A stretch of 64,000 nucleotides of DNA, taken from assembly GCF_964355755.1 (NCBI RefSeq), contig NC_092674.1, positions 6,391,001 to 6,455,000 on the forward strand, written 5' to 3'. Source of the stretch: Antedon mediterranea (taxonomy: Eukaryota; Echinodermata; Crinoidea; Comatulida; Antedonidae). A program made the position numbers and the translations under genes. Below the pieces are notes generated by a model. The model was not told where the DNA came from, made no database searches, and saw nothing but the letters and a program-made list of their open reading frames with translations. Numbering within the stretch: position 1 is the stretch's first letter; each line of letters opens with the position of its first letter. Positions 42,863 through 55,841 of this stretch are shown here, in pieces.

Positions 42863-45800
42863 ATGCGAATATGTTGCTTTGCATTAATTGTGTGTATTCT
42901 GTGCATTTGTACACACACAATGGCAGAAGCAGAGAACATATTGGTTTTACCGGGAATGGAAACCGGCAGCCACTTTTTATTTATGAAAATCGTCGGCAAT
43001 GCGTTACTTGACCGTGGACATCAAGTCACATTTGTGTTAGGAGAAAGTCATTCTCACGATTTAAACGATGAATTTTCAGTATTGCGTTTTAACACAAATG
43101 TTACCGTAGGAACATGGAAGGCATTTTGGAATAATCTTGCCGTTGCCAATTCAAGAGGAGAGCACATCCATCCGTTATCATTTAATCATTCACAGATGAA
43201 AACACTTGTGTATGACGGTTGTCATTCACTGTTAAGAGATACCAATTTTATGGATAATATAAAATATAACACGCAGATGAATTACAGCGTTATTATAGGC
43301 GATATTTTAAACCCGTGTGCTCCTATTTTATCTCTTTATTTATCAGTTCCTCTAGTTGAGGTTGCTACCGGTTCAATTACAGCGAATCTTGTTCATTTGT
43401 CAACTCATACAGTGAATCCTTATTACTTTCCCCGTGATAATAATGGTCTACCGACTATTGCCCCTTTAAATCTCCACCAGCAAGCCATTCAAAGTACGCG
43501 TATTTTGGTTGCTACGTTACATTATCAGACAGCAGTTTTAACAAATTTCGATCATTTGAAAGCTAATTATAATATCAGGCCAGATATTTCAATTTACACG
43601 GCAATGTCTAGGGCTAAGTTGTGGCTATTCAACGTTGACTTTAGCCTTGAGGTTGCACGTCCATCAATGCCAAATTCAGTTTTTGTTGGTGGGATAACAG
43701 CTACAGACCCACGACCCTTACCAAAGGTACGTACGACGTATTTGCATCATGAATTAAAGCTTGGTTCATTAGAATGCAACGCACGCAGAAGTAATTTGTG
43801 GCGGATTATTCAATCACAAGCGATCATAATTAGCAATGGACAACCTATCCGCCGAACTAACACTTATATCCTTGCGATGCGCGCGCGCGCTTGCACATTG
43901 TATCCTAGAGTAATTCAAATGTGTTATACAGAATAGAAACCCTAATTTTAAACACCCCCTCCTCCAAGATTCAGGACACTACCCATATTGAGGTTACACT
44001 TTCTCATTCAACAACAACAATGAAATATTTAACACACTGTACACATACGGTAACCTCTTCCTTGACATATCCACGATGTAAACATAAACGCTAGTTTTGG
44101 AGTTCTGCAAAAACATGTGCAGTGCCGATTCATTGATTTGTTTATTTTTCCAGAAAATGGAGAAGTTTATGTTGAAATCCGGAAGGCACGGTGTTGTGGT
44201 AGTTTCGCTTGGGTCGTATTTTAACGATATGGACAAGAAGATTTCTGACATATGGGCGTCTGCTTTCGCTCGACTTGACCAGAGGGTTATATGGAGTTAC
44301 TCTGGTAAACCACCAAGTACATTGGGTAATAACACGATGCTAGTTAAGTCTATACCACAGAATGATGTATTAGGTGAGTGTTTTTTAACACGTACATTTG
44401 ATTCTTTCCAATAAAAGGTCCGTTTTTATATTTTCTTTTTCAATATTACCGTATATCATGTAGTCTGTTAAAGGAGCCGATTTCACGACGCTCATTCTGC
44501 TTCAATGATGGCGATACAAAGCGGGGTAAATTATCAATGTTGTGAACAACGATTTATATTTAATAGAAATTTTAAACCCGGAGCCACCCTTTAAGTACAC
44601 CTGTCAAAGTAACTACGAACAAGGTTATCTTCACAAACGCCCACTGGATTTCACTACTTATTATTTTTCTTTTTTAGGACATTACAAGGCAAAAGCGTTT
44701 GTGACGCACGCGGGATTAAACGGTATTTATGAGGCTATCTACCATTCAGTACCAATGGTGTGTATTCCATTCAGCGGGGATCAATTTAACAACGCAAAAC
44801 GCGTCTCAATGCGGAATCTTGGAACGAAAATTGAAGCTCAACATCTAACTTCAGTTATTCTGTATGACGCAATTAAGGAAGTTCTAAGTAATCCTATGTG
44901 AGTATTATATTAGGCCTACATTTATTTTTAGGCCTACATAAGCATCATTAAGGATCGCATAAGAGTACTTAATAGTGCAATTGCAATACGATCGAAAATT
45001 ACTCAAATGCATAACTCCGAAACCGTATATGTAGCCTGCAGGTTTGATATACATAGTTAAGTTCCTTGCTTTTCTGAATAACTGATTGCTTTGGCGGACC
45101 AATTTTCCAAGTTTACAAACAAAGTTAGTGCAGACCAGCTGATTATTCTACACTAACTTTATTAACGTAGCGTAGACCAGTTGAGTAATCTACACTAACT
45201 TAGTTACAAACTTGGAAACGTTTTCCAAAGTTTACTATCGTAGAGTTGTCAAGTTGAGTATTCTACACTAACTTATTTTGCAAACTTGAAAACGTTTTCC
45301 AAAGTTTACTACCGTGATGTAGACCAGTTGAGTATTCTACACTAACTTAATTTACAAAATTGGAAACATTTCCAATGTTTACTACCGAGGTGCAGATCAG
45401 TTTAGTAATCTACACTAACTTAGTTTACAAACTTGGAAACGTTTTGCAAAGTTTACTAACGTACCGTAGTGTAGACCAGTTAAGTAATCTACACTAACTT
45501 AGTCTGAAAACTTGGAAACGTTTTCCAGAGTTTACTACCGTAGTGTAGACCAGGTTAGTAATCTACACTAACTTAGTTTGCAAACTTGGAAACGTGTTAC
45601 GATGCTTACTACCGCCATTAGTGCAGACCAGTTGAGTAGTCTAGGCCTACACTAACTTAGTTTTTGCAGTTAACTGAAGCTTATCAACTGATCTACACTA
45701 GCGAACTATTAGCATTTTATTTTTCATTTCGTGGTAAGCACTACATTAAAGACTTTCATTTTAATTTCTTTCAGATACAAGAAAGAGATAAAATACAGAT

Positions 45801-46105
45801 CAGAAATTCTTCGAAATAAGAACATGCCAGCCCCACAGAGGGCGGCCTACTGGATCGAGCACGTAGCTAAACAAAAGTATGATAACAGCCACACATCTAT
45901 GATACACAATGTCTGGGATAACTATATGATAAGCATATGGATGAGACTTTTATTCGCAATAGTTTTAATTTTCATTGCTTTGCTATTTGGTTTAAAAGTA
46001 CTTTTATTTTTTTGTAGGAAATGTGGTTATAGGCCGCCCAATATATTTAATCGGATTCGTCGAAAGCTGGCTTTAAGACGAATCCTTTTAAAGTATTCCC
46101 CTTAG
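42863..46105 (+). CDS. UDP-glycosyltransferase (UGT family)
   Basis: Membrane enzyme of the ER lumen that conjugates a sugar from a UDP-sugar (UDP-glucuronate or UDP-glucose) onto small lipophilic molecules. Exons: 42863-43726, 44154-44373, 44678-44897, 45775-46105; all GT-AG, in frame, 544 residues, a normal length. A signal peptide (ICCFALIVCILCICTHTMA) leads into the acceptor domain with GSHFLFMKIVGNALLDRGH, whose His is the usual catalytic base; a conserved Asp lies in IIGDILNPCAPIL. The donor domain has VVVVSLGS and the family signature THAGLNGIYEAIYHSVPM with PFSGDQ in exon 3. A membrane helix lies at about 490-515, followed by a basic lumen-exterior tail RRKLALRRILLKYSP without a clear KKxx motif. 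An acceptor just before the ATG shows a non-coding upstream exon. It is one gene, not a cluster. The exact substrate cannot be read. Confidence 0.95.
45100..45700. repeat. ~90-bp minisatellite with hairpin units, UGT intron 3
   Basis: About seven units. Each has GTGTAGACCAGTTGAGTAAT and CTACACTAACTTAG, then AACTTGGAAACGTTTTCCAA and AGTTTACTACCGTAG. GTGTAGA and TCTACAC within a unit are complementary, as are GGAAA and TTTCC. It ends about 75 bp before the last exon. Confidence 0.9.
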
Positions 46106-48950
46106 ATACATATATTTATAGGCCTATTGTAAACCATGCAAATGTTTGCGTAGCTTAGAGCAAGTTAATGAAATGTGCGCAGCGGGGTAAACATCTTTCA
46201 TAATGATCACTAAATAATATTTACTGCTAAACTACGCACGCGCGCACAAAATATGACGTCAGCAAAGTACAGTATTTACACAGTGTATGGTACTTAAATT
46301 TAAAGTTTATTTATGCAAACAATTTTCAAACAAAATTCAAATTATATTTATGTTTTACTTATATTTATCGTGACAGAAGTATTCTGTGATTAGCATGATC
46401 GCATTTGTTGAGAGCGCGTTCAAACATTGATAATAATGTCACTGGGTTTGTCCGCGCGCGTACAGTTTTGTGCTTCTTCGTGTCGTATCTCTCACACAGT
46501 GCTTTTAGGTAATATTATTGTTTCGTTGTGTTTCGTAAAACGAAAAAATGTATAATGTATAAGAATATATTTTTTTTAAACAGGCTGAACAAGCTTTACA
46601 GTGTATTACAGTACTAGTTAAGATGTACCGTAAAGCAATTTGTGAGTCCATTATCTCTATGTGCAATGAAGTATCGAATTTGGCTTGAAATGACCCTCCA
46701 TTTATGCCAAGAATTTCAAATGTACAGCGGGAGCTTAAATACACCAAGGAGGCCATGCCATTTAGGCCTGTTGGTAACTATGTACAAAAATGCGCTTTTA
46801 GGGCTGAACTTTAACTCTTGCCATATTTAGAAATTGTAGATTGATGAGAAATGAAAAATACACTTCCATGTATTACAGTAATATTATGCGCAATGTTTTC
46901 GTGGTGGATCTAGAAATGGAAGCTCTTCCTTCACTTTTCTGTGATTTTGCTAAATGTTAATTTTACAAAAACAATCTCTGATGATAGAAATGAAGGCATA
47001 ATACGAATTGCCGGATTAAATTAAGACGTGAAATTTACGACTACGTAAGCCGATGTGCGTATAAATGTATAGTTAAAATTAACATAACATTATATAAATC
47101 TCATGAACTACGTCATAACGGTTAGAATCAATTTATTTAAGTTATTTTCAGTTAGCGAATGAATCTACGAGATATTGTAACAAATTGAAATGTCACAAAA
47201 CCTAAATATGATAATTATTTAGATGACATAAATGTGATTTTGAGATAGCAGACGACAATTTGTGGAGGGAAAGTAGTTGAGATTAAGGTTTAAGATATTT
47301 CAATTATTGTTTTTCCTTTAAGAAGGGAGATAAAACCAATGAGAATTTAAATAAACGTGAGATGAACTCACACAAGACAAAAAAAAAAGAAGGGAGATAA
47401 AACATGAAATCAGGTGTTTAAGGTCACAATGGTTTTAAAGATAACTATTTAAAAATGCTGATTTCGATAAAGTGGATGACGCTGTCATGACGTAGTAGTT
47501 TTGTGCAAATACCGCAATAAGCAAATAAAATAAATGTATAAAAATATGAAAATATTTCTAATATTCTGTTTTGTATTTTGTGCTGTTGCGTGAGAAGAAA
47601 TATTGTTTTGTTCGCATTATAGTTGGTTTTTGTTTATAATAAAATCTGGTATTCGTCACGGAATAAACTAAAAGATTGCAATTATCAATATATTCCGGGT
47701 GTTGTTGCAAAATGAAACGATTTCAGTAGATTTACAATTACGTATATTCTATATGTATACTTCTTTCGAAAATTGTTTCGATAGCTCGGAGTTGAGTACA
47801 GGTATAATAATCCGAAAGATGAGTTGATGAATGATCAGCAGGCCTATCTTTTAGACAATACGGCATTGATAAAAACATTTGGGCACACATGGCGTGTCAT
47901 ACATACTTGAACTGGAACGAACAAGGCCATATACATGGCTGCAGTCGCGTGCTCAAATTTTAGTTAGTGTTTACCGACCGACCAACCGACATAGTGAGAT
48001 ATAGAATCGCGTTTGCACGCAACTAAAAATCAAAAGAATACTGAAAAAAATACTGACAACATAAAAAAAAACCAGAAAGTTTGGAAAATCATTTTAACGA
48101 CTGAATATTAGTGCGCATTCTGAAGGAAAGATGGAAGCGGCAAGGAATAGCTCATGAGAATGACAACTTTGGTTTAGGAACTTTAATGGTGAAACTATCA
48201 ACGGATGAATAGAGACCACGGATACACGCAAAATCATGGAATAATACGAAATAGAAACATTTTCAGAAATTCATAGATGTTTATTCTGTGTAGACTACAG
48301 TAACAATATACCAAATCAAGAAATATTTAAAACTATTTTTAAAGAGCGCAGTTTGGAAAACCATGTGCTCAAAGTATAAATACAGTAAAATAAATTGTAC
48401 ATATCTTAATAGTTATTTCAGTCATAGTATACAAATTAAATCACATCAAAAATAAATCAATTAAGTAAAATTAAAAGTACTGTGCGATCCATATTGTGAT
48501 ATTTCTTGTGTTGACCATCTAGTGTACAATGTATTTTGAATTAATAGGCTACAAATTAGAATTCGAAAAACATTTCGATAGGTGTCTTAATCTTTGGTTA
48601 CACCAGCAGTTATATTAAGCCTATCTCTTTTATTCTTCCGATTTACTTGGTAAAGGGAAAAACCCCAAACCTTCTAAATTGGAATTCTTCTTCTTACAAT
48701 GAGTTCTCAACTGGAGTAAGTAGTAAGACAATACGTGGTGAGAATTTATGTTTTATGTCTTATCAATTCCAGTGATTGTAGATCTTTATTATTGCTTTCG
48801 AGTTTCAACGAAAAAACGATTAATATTTACAGATTTCAAGATAGCAAGGTATTAAAATAGCAAGGCTGTCGGGGTATGAATTACAGAATAAATATACCAA
48901 AGGTGGCTGGCACAAACCGCTAAAGAAAAGAAAGAAACCGATTAAAGAGT
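46106..48950. other. intergenic stretch with no gene seen
   Basis: The 3' side of the UGT gene. It contains short open frames without family features, a few GCGCGC-type words near 46230 and 46455, and no clear transposon. Confidence 0.6.
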
Positions 48951-48956
48951 TACGAA

Positions 48957-49395
48957 AAAAGCAGTGTTATTAACTGGCGAGTAACACTATCACCAAATAA
49001 AATTAGTGTTATTAATTGTCGAGTAACACTACCACCAACAGAAAGCAGTGTTAGCAATTAGCGAGTAACACTATTTATTAGAAAGAAAAGCAGTGTTATC
49101 GATTGGTGAGTAACTATCAAAGAAAACAGTGTTATCGTTTGGCAAGTAACACTATTAAAAAAGAAAAGCAGTGTTATCGATTGGCAAGTAACACTATCAA
49201 AGAAAAATCAGTGTTATCGAATGGCGAGTAACAATATTAAAAAAGAAAGCAGTGTTATCAATTGGCGAGTAAACACTATTAAAAAAGAAAAGCAGTTTTA
49301 TCGATTAGCAAGTAACACTATTAAAAAAGAAAAGCAGTGTTATCGATTGGTAAGTAACACTATCAAAGAAAAATCAGTGTTATCGATTAAAAACT
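48957..49395. repeat. ~57-bp minisatellite with hairpin units
   Basis: About eight units of AGTGTTATCGATTGGCAAGT followed by AACACTATCAAAGAAAA. AGTGTTA and TAACACT are complementary, so each unit can fold. A frame through it is open only by chance. Confidence 0.9.
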
Positions 49396-49674
49396 GTGTT
49401 TGTCAATCACAGTTTTTGGCATAGAAGGGCAATACAATTTGTGACAACCAAACATTTGTGCATTTCTTTCCAAACTATATTACTCCTAAATATCGTAAAA
49501 TACACTAAGATTAGAAAAATATTCACATCACTTGAACACATAGAATAAGTATAATGGCTAAAATGCGTTTACATTACTATACCTCCACATAAAAACATCA
49601 TTTTTTAACAAAACATAGATAAAAAAATATGTTAAAAAAGCAAAAATTGAAAAATAATGTATCGTATATTTTCT

Positions 49675-50105
49675 CTGGGCTTTTACCCGAAGATGAAAGT
49701 GTTGTGTGTTGGCCTGTAAATAAATGGGTCGTCTGAAAATGGGCTTATAAACGAAGATGAACATGTAGTGTGTTGGCTTACACCTACATTAATGAATTTG
49801 GGATGGGCTCATAAATGAGTATAAACATAATTATGTTGGATGAATTTGGGAATGAGCTTATAAACACGGATGAAAATGTGCGTTTGTCAACACAAATCAG
49901 TTGGGAATAGGCTTATAAACAAGGATGAAAATGTGTGTTTGTCAACACGTATCAGTTGGGAATGGGCTTATAAACAAGGATGAAAATGTGTGTTAGCCAA
50001 CACGAATCAGTTGGGGATGGGGTTAAAAATGAGGATGAAAATGAGTGTTTGCCTACATGGATCAATTGGGGATGGGCTTATAAACGAAGATGAAAATATC
50101 GTGTT
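49675..50105. repeat. ~59-bp minisatellite
   Basis: Seven to eight units of GGGCTTATAAACGAAGATGA then AAATGTGTGTTTGTCAACAC and CAGTTGGGAAT. Divergence is greatest at the left. Confidence 0.9.
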
Positions 50106-50874
50106 GACCTAGACCTACATAGTAATTCTAACCTTTGGTAGTTTTTATGATACAGTAATGGAAATCTATTTGTCCATACCTGCGGTGTTATCTACAGTAA
50201 GATGACAATTAAATAGACCAACTTCAAACAGCTAGTAAAGCAAACAAATTGATTTAAAAACATGTCCGATAACTTCATACCTAGAAGTTGTTAAATTAAA
50301 TGATATTTCTAAAATTGAATGCTTGCCACACACAGTGTGGATCATTTTTTCATTGTAGTTTCCATAAAAACATACCCACATGCTAAATAATAATTTGTAG
50401 ACTGGCCTGAACAAATTTATTTATAGAGTTCTGAAAAACCACTTGTATTAGAAAGCATAATTTTCAGACAGTAGACAATAATTTAACAGACCATGAAAAG
50501 TTGAATGTGCATTCCGTTCCACAACAGTTATGGCCTGTGTTTACTCTGTGTCAACTACACACCATTTATTGCAGTGATTGCCTCATAAACTCGAACATAC
50601 ATTATTGCAGTACAAAATCTAGTTACTGCAGTAGAATCATTTTGATATGGTCTCCAAAAAGACATTATACAACATACCAACATACACATTCCACAGTTAA
50701 ATTACCATCTACAGTCCTGCAAAAAGCTTTCTTTAGTCCTACACCTAAGTGCAATATTTTTCATAAAAAACATTTTTGTTTTAGACTTATAATTTGGGAG
50801 GGGGCGGGGGACTATCTACCCTGATACCTGAATGTTCTGTTCATTGTATCCTCTATTGATATCTGTATCACTGA

Positions 50875-53800
50875 CTATAATTCCGTTCTTGAGACGATAT
50901 GATTACAAAGGTTATAGTGATGAAGTATGTAAAAAACTAGCGAAAATAAAAATATAAAAATCGTAGTAGACGTTTCCACCGCTGAATTTGTTGGGTTGCC
51001 ATTATTAAAAACCATCTGCTCTGCGTAATACCTAGCAACCTGAAAAAACAGAAATGTTCTTAAAACATACTAGATTTTTTGTAAAATTATCGCAAAATCA
51101 GCAGATTTTTCAATATATTATGCTGGTACTAGTATGGTTTATCACGTTTTTGGTAAACACAGTGTAACATATGTTTCAAAATATGGTGTTGACAAAATTA
51201 AAAATCAGTATTGAGTAGTGCATACTGTAGCCGTATTTATCTTAAGTGTATTTATTTTCAGAGAACACTTTTTCATGATATGAGTGAGAGGCAATACATT
51301 AGGATGTCCCCAGTTTAAAAAAAAAATTGGTAGGAAAAAAATAATGACACTAGAATTACACAGTATTGGCTTTTATTTTATTATTTTTATTCCACCTTAT
51401 TTATAGAGGGAATATTCTAGAATAAGAGTATGTTTTGATTTAAGAAACCATGTATAATTAATAAGAACAATCAGGAACATTCCAGAGGTGCTATTAATAG
51501 AAACTGTAATCCAATAGAATAAGAAGTATAAGGAATGATCTAGAAGGTTATGAACATATTGTATATAAGGGGAAGTATGACAATTGTATGAGGGGAGAAG
51601 GATATTTAATTGAAGCAAGATAAATCTTGCATAACATTTGTTTACTGTATACAAATAATGAATGTTTATAAATTGGATGGTGAGAATATTTCATGAGTTA
51701 AAAAATTGACTACTACAACGCGGAGTCGAGTAGAATGGGACGGCAAGAACAATAAGTTGATTTTCTAACGCGATCAGTTAACAATTTCTAAAAATGTTTA
51801 CAAAAACATGCATTAGAGCACATTAATTATCACCATTAAATAAATATCACTTTTCCATTCGGTAGGGCTAATTCTAAGTGACACATAATGCATAATTAAC
51901 CAATCAAATCCATCAGAAGCCATCTAGGTCACTTAGTACTCAAATTACAGACAACTCAAGTACAAATTCTGGGAAGATTACTTCCAAATGTCAAAATAAT
52001 AATGCTGGACCTAATGGATCTTTTAGACTAATTATTTCTTCGAAAACGGTGATTGTTCTGAGTAGTACTAAAAATAATCATGCCAAAGTGTCTACTCTGA
52101 ATACATTGTGTGTTCTAGGACTGAGTCTAGGTCTATATATATACCGTATAAATAAATAATGAATAAAAGCATAGACAAATTTCTATGCTTTGTTTATACT
52201 CGAGCACCAAATTCAATAAAGCTAATTCCCACTAGAACGCAACTCAATGACGTATTGACGCAAAGTGCTGTATTGCGTAATCACAAGTGGGAACCGACAA
52301 CGCATCAGTGCTGCAAACATCGCAGGTTTGATTTTACGCAGGCAGGGGCAAACACAATTATTGGATTTAACGTTTTGTAAGCTGCGTCGCTAGTGGGAAG
52401 CAGTACAGTTGGTTAACGCACATAAACTGGACAGATCAGACAGTGAAATTGCATCGATTCAATGAATTATGATTAAGACACAGAATTTATACATTAAGTC
52501 TCATCTACACTTTATGTGACAAAAATATGTGATGTGCCCATATATGGACGATGATGATGTCATATCACTACCATATTTGGGCACATCACACTTTTTGTAA
52601 AACTAGTTTATAGTGTAGAGAGAGCTTAAGCCATACCAGCCAAATTACACTGTTAATAATATTCACTTTTCTATAATCATTTCAAAATAATTTTCCTGTA
52701 CTTACCTCCCTGTTCGGATTCACTCCGTTAAAATAATACACCATGCACTGCTCGTTGTCTGGTGTTGCATTAAAAGCGCCACCCCATATCTGGTGACACA
52801 TATTGGATGCAGAACCAAACGTTTCCTCAAACGTACGACAGGTAGTGCCCGCTGGACATACATTTACACCTGAGAAATAAAACTAAATCTGTCTAAAGCT
52901 CTGTCTACACTATCAAACTAGTTTGACAAAAAAAGGTGTGATGTGCCCAAATATGGCAGTGATATGCTTAAATATGGTATTGATATGACATCATGTGGCA
53001 CATCAAAGTTTGAAAGCCGTTTTGAAAGGGGTACCAGCAAGAACAAATAATTGGCAACAATGCATAAAAGGGAAACAGGAAAACTATACATCAACACAAT
53101 TTATCATGTTAATAAAGATTTGATTTTAGGAAACTAAAAAAGTAGAATTAAACTCTGTCTACACTACCGAATTTTACGCGACAATATATCATATCATTAC
53201 CTTATTTGGGAACACCAATTTCTTTGTTGTCAAACTAGATAATGTAGACAGAGCTTAAGATTCTTAATTTTAAAAGGGCCACTATTGAAAAGCGCAATTG
53301 TTATTTGTACTACGTACCAGTTGACCAATCCCAGCCCTTAGTCCAATTTTCCATACAAGTCGTATCATAACGACACGCATCCCACCATGCATTGCACTCG
53401 CTTTCACATAAAGGTATGCCTTTATAACGTTCATTTCGAATTGAAATATTGTGCTGTAAATGAAAAAAAGAAAATTTGGTTAATTTACAATTAAAGTACA
53501 CCTTTGTCATATTTTCACCTAGATATTTATGTACTGTATAAAACAATGTATGGTTGTTGTCTATTGTACTTTTCATAGCATACGTCGTGAGGTGGTTTCC
53601 CGATTTATCGTACGATCAAAACGGTGCCGAGTATGATCAACTAGCGTTCGTGTTCCCACCTAATCATCCATTCATAGAAGTACTGATGAAGATATCAATC
53701 TGTGGCGACAATAGAATGGACCCGAGACCTGGCTATCTTCGACTTTTAAATAATAGAAAGTTTTGAAAATTTTCTTAGGCTATAAATGTACGTTGTATGA

Positions 53801-55841
53801 TGTGTATGTTTATTTTAAAAAATGGTTGTAGTTTTCTAAATTACATTGTACAAGTTGTGATAAGAAAACTGTTATTTGATCGTTAGTTGACGTGTTGACA
53901 ATTATATAAATAGAATAATATTTGTTAGTAAAACTTTTAATAAGAGTAAAGATATAAGGAAGAAAAGCAAAGAGATCATGGAGCGGCTGTACCAGAATAT
54001 ACAACACTAAGTAAAGTAAAAAACTAAAAAATTTAGGCGATCTTGTCAAAGGTCAAGCGCCTTCAGCCTGCCACGTTTCGATATTCAATATTGAACTTCA
54101 CCTTTACATTTTTCATTGTCACAACAAATTGTTGTGTAATTTATGTATGCCTAGTCACAGTCCATCATGCTAATAGCAAAACAAAATGTCCCTCTAGGTA
54201 ATGATTAGTAAGACTCGATTAAAATGACAGTTGAACAAAGAAAACTCCCAAAAATGGTAGGCATTGTGTGAAGCTGTCGTATGTCGAATATCCTAGTGCC
54301 CTCTATATGCCAATGATAGTCGTAAGAATTTCAAGGAACATATTTACCACTAGTCTTAACAATAGACACTTATTACGCCTTTCATATCACCTAGAAAACC
54401 AAGGTTTACACAAACTGAAACACAAACCATACAAAACCCTTGTGTTGACGCCATTGAGTGTAAACTCTGGTCGGATTGCAATAAAGGTCTTAAGTCCAAC
54501 ATGAAATTCTTGGCAATGGTGGTCTTACAATTAAGACCATTGTAATATGAAGTCTAAGCCTAAGACTATCAGCAATGTGGTTTAAGCCTCCTCTAGGTAG
54601 GCTTACGATGAACGCGAGCGCAAGAGGCTACCTAAGCTAGCTAGTAATATCATGATGAAACTACTTGCTTTAAAAACTACTGTGCATTGATTTCATATTA
54701 CAATGGTCTTAATTGTAAGACCATTGTTGCCAAGGGTTTCATCTTGTGCTTAAGTCTAAGACTAGGCTTAAAAACTTTATTGCAATCTGCCCCAGGAGTT
54801 TCGCTAAGTGAAAGGGGTTAACAAAATACAGTAAGCTAGCCCTTGAAAAATTGTAGGCTTACCGGTACGAGCCAAGGGCCTATGTTCGGTGAACATTCAT
54901 AGAAGCATAGATCGTGGGTTAAAAAATCTGTACATGCTGATGAGAGCTCTCCGCAGTGATGCCAATTGAAATTTAACCAGGAATCGGAGTCATGGAGTCC
55001 TTTCGTTGTTTCTTCCGTACAACAAGATAATTCTTTATATTTACTGCACTGTAAAGAAAACAGAATTATAATATTAAAGATGTATTGTCCCTTGAAACAC
55101 AAAAAATGAAGGTCAAAATATTCTAAATTTTAAATTAGCCATATCAAAGTAATATTAAAATTTACGTAATTAACAGGTAAATTAGTTTGATTACATTTTG
55201 TCTGGAAAAACGTCGCGAGCGAAAGTAAACAAAGATTTCAAACGACGATTATACATTATGCATATATATGCTAATTAGGATTGTTTACAACTCGTCACGG
55301 TAGAGAAGGTGTTTTCACACAGATCACGAGAAAGTTTTATGATTATGCATACAGAGTAGCCAAACAAGCGAGTTGCATTATGGGATATGTTTTGATTGAA
55401 AACTTTGACTGGAAGTCAAAGTTATTTTTTGAACAAAAAAACGTCTGTATTTTAGGTAAATGATTTTTTTCCAACTATTTTGATACTTCAAAATGAAGCA
55501 CTACCCAAAGAACCCTGTAACCTCTGACCTAGTAAATTTTGTTACTAAATCAAACTTTTGGCATTCATTATGACTTTTTGTAGCTAAAGAAGAATATAAC
55601 CTTTGGACTGGCTTTCCAATTCCTATCACTACCCCAGTAGGGCTACAACAACAATACATACCTTGCTAAATAAACTGCTTTCTGGGCCTGGTTTTGTTTT
55701 ATGGTTTACCCCATCTAAGCATCTATTCAAATAATCATCAACCGTGTCTTCCACAGCATAAGAGTTACTTAGATAGACAGTCAGAAGAAAGGTAAGCCTT
55801 AAGTCCAAGTCTTTGGTGAACGAATTGTGCCCAATCAGCAT
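50875..55841 (-). CDS. folate receptor family protein
   Basis: Secreted or GPI-anchored cysteine-rich protein; vertebrate members bind folate and bring it in by endocytosis. Minus-strand exons: 55841-55662, 55048-54863, 53453-53318, 52869-52706, 51039-50875, GT-AG and in frame, 276 residues. Signal peptide around LRLTFLLTVYLSNSYA; then CLDGVNHKTKPGPESSLF, CCTEETTKGLHD, FNWHHCGELSSACTDF, DLCFYECSPNIGPW, IPLCESECNAWWDAC, NWTKGWDWSTG and CHQIWGGAFN: all main family blocks. The hydrophobic end TTIFIFLFSLVFYILHH fits a GPI signal or membrane anchor. Compared with human folate receptor alpha (numbering from memory), Asp103, Arg125, Arg128, Trp160 and Trp193 seem kept, but Trp124 is Ile, His157 is Thr and Ser196 is Ala. 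Thus the pterin side is largely kept while other contacts differ; the ligand may be folate or not. An acceptor before the ATG implies a 5' UTR exon further right. Confidence 0.95.
52219..52404. mobile_element. diverged copy of the AGCGTGGTTCCCACTAG family
   Basis: Left AGCTAATTCCCACTAGAACG, right GCGTCGCTAGTGGGAAGCAG; the inside is GC-rich and has an open frame of no significance. It lies in the last intron of the folate receptor gene. Confidence 0.7.
52497..52628. mobile_element. AGCTCTGTCTACAC-family copy
   Basis: TCATCTACACTTTATGTGAC at the left, GTTTATAGTGTAGAGAGAGC at the right, and the inner TGTGATGTGCCC / GGGCACATCACA pair. Confidence 0.75.
52894..53016. mobile_element. AGCTCTGTCTACAC-family copy, right end lost
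   Basis: AGCTCTGTCTACACTATCAA begins the element; the right arm fades after GGCACATCAAAGTTTG. It lies 25 bp from folate receptor exon 4 (intron side). Confidence 0.75.
53149..53258. mobile_element. AGCTCTGTCTACAC-family copy
   Basis: CTCTGTCTACACTACCGAAT at the left and CTAGATAATGTAGACAGAGC at the right. It is the third copy within 800 bp, all in introns of the folate receptor gene. Confidence 0.75.
54465..54796. mobile_element. 332-bp foldback element
   Basis: Outer ends CTGGTCGGATTGCAATAAAG and its partner TTTATTGCAATCTGCCCCAG; inner arms of about 45 bp at 54508-54552 and 54691-54735 are nearly exact complements (GGTCTTACAATTAAGACCAT...). Total arms approach 85 bp around a 140-bp spacer. 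It lies in an intron of the folate receptor gene, 65 bp from exon 2. Confidence 0.85.
55073..55500. repeat. repeat edge related to the 62626-63054 element
   Basis: TTAAAGATGTATTGTCCCTT matches the end of the transposon at 62626-63054. The other boundary is not clear. Confidence 0.4.

Noticed and set aside
42863..43936. UGT exon 1 read through to a stop at 43936 as a short soluble UGT
   Set aside because: The frame loses family resemblance right after the GTACGT donor at 43727, and the rest of the enzyme follows in properly spliced exons.
48957..50105. Evenly spaced repeats that look like a CRISPR array
   Set aside because: Units are degenerate and contiguous with no unique spacers, in a eukaryotic genome with no cas genes; they are minisatellites.
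52159..52380. 73-residue frame near the folate receptor gene
   Set aside because: It lies inside a short transposon copy with inverted ends.
53554..53766. 70-residue plus-strand frame beside a folate receptor exon
   Set aside because: No splice sites, no homology that I recognise, and it lies in an intron on the opposite strand.
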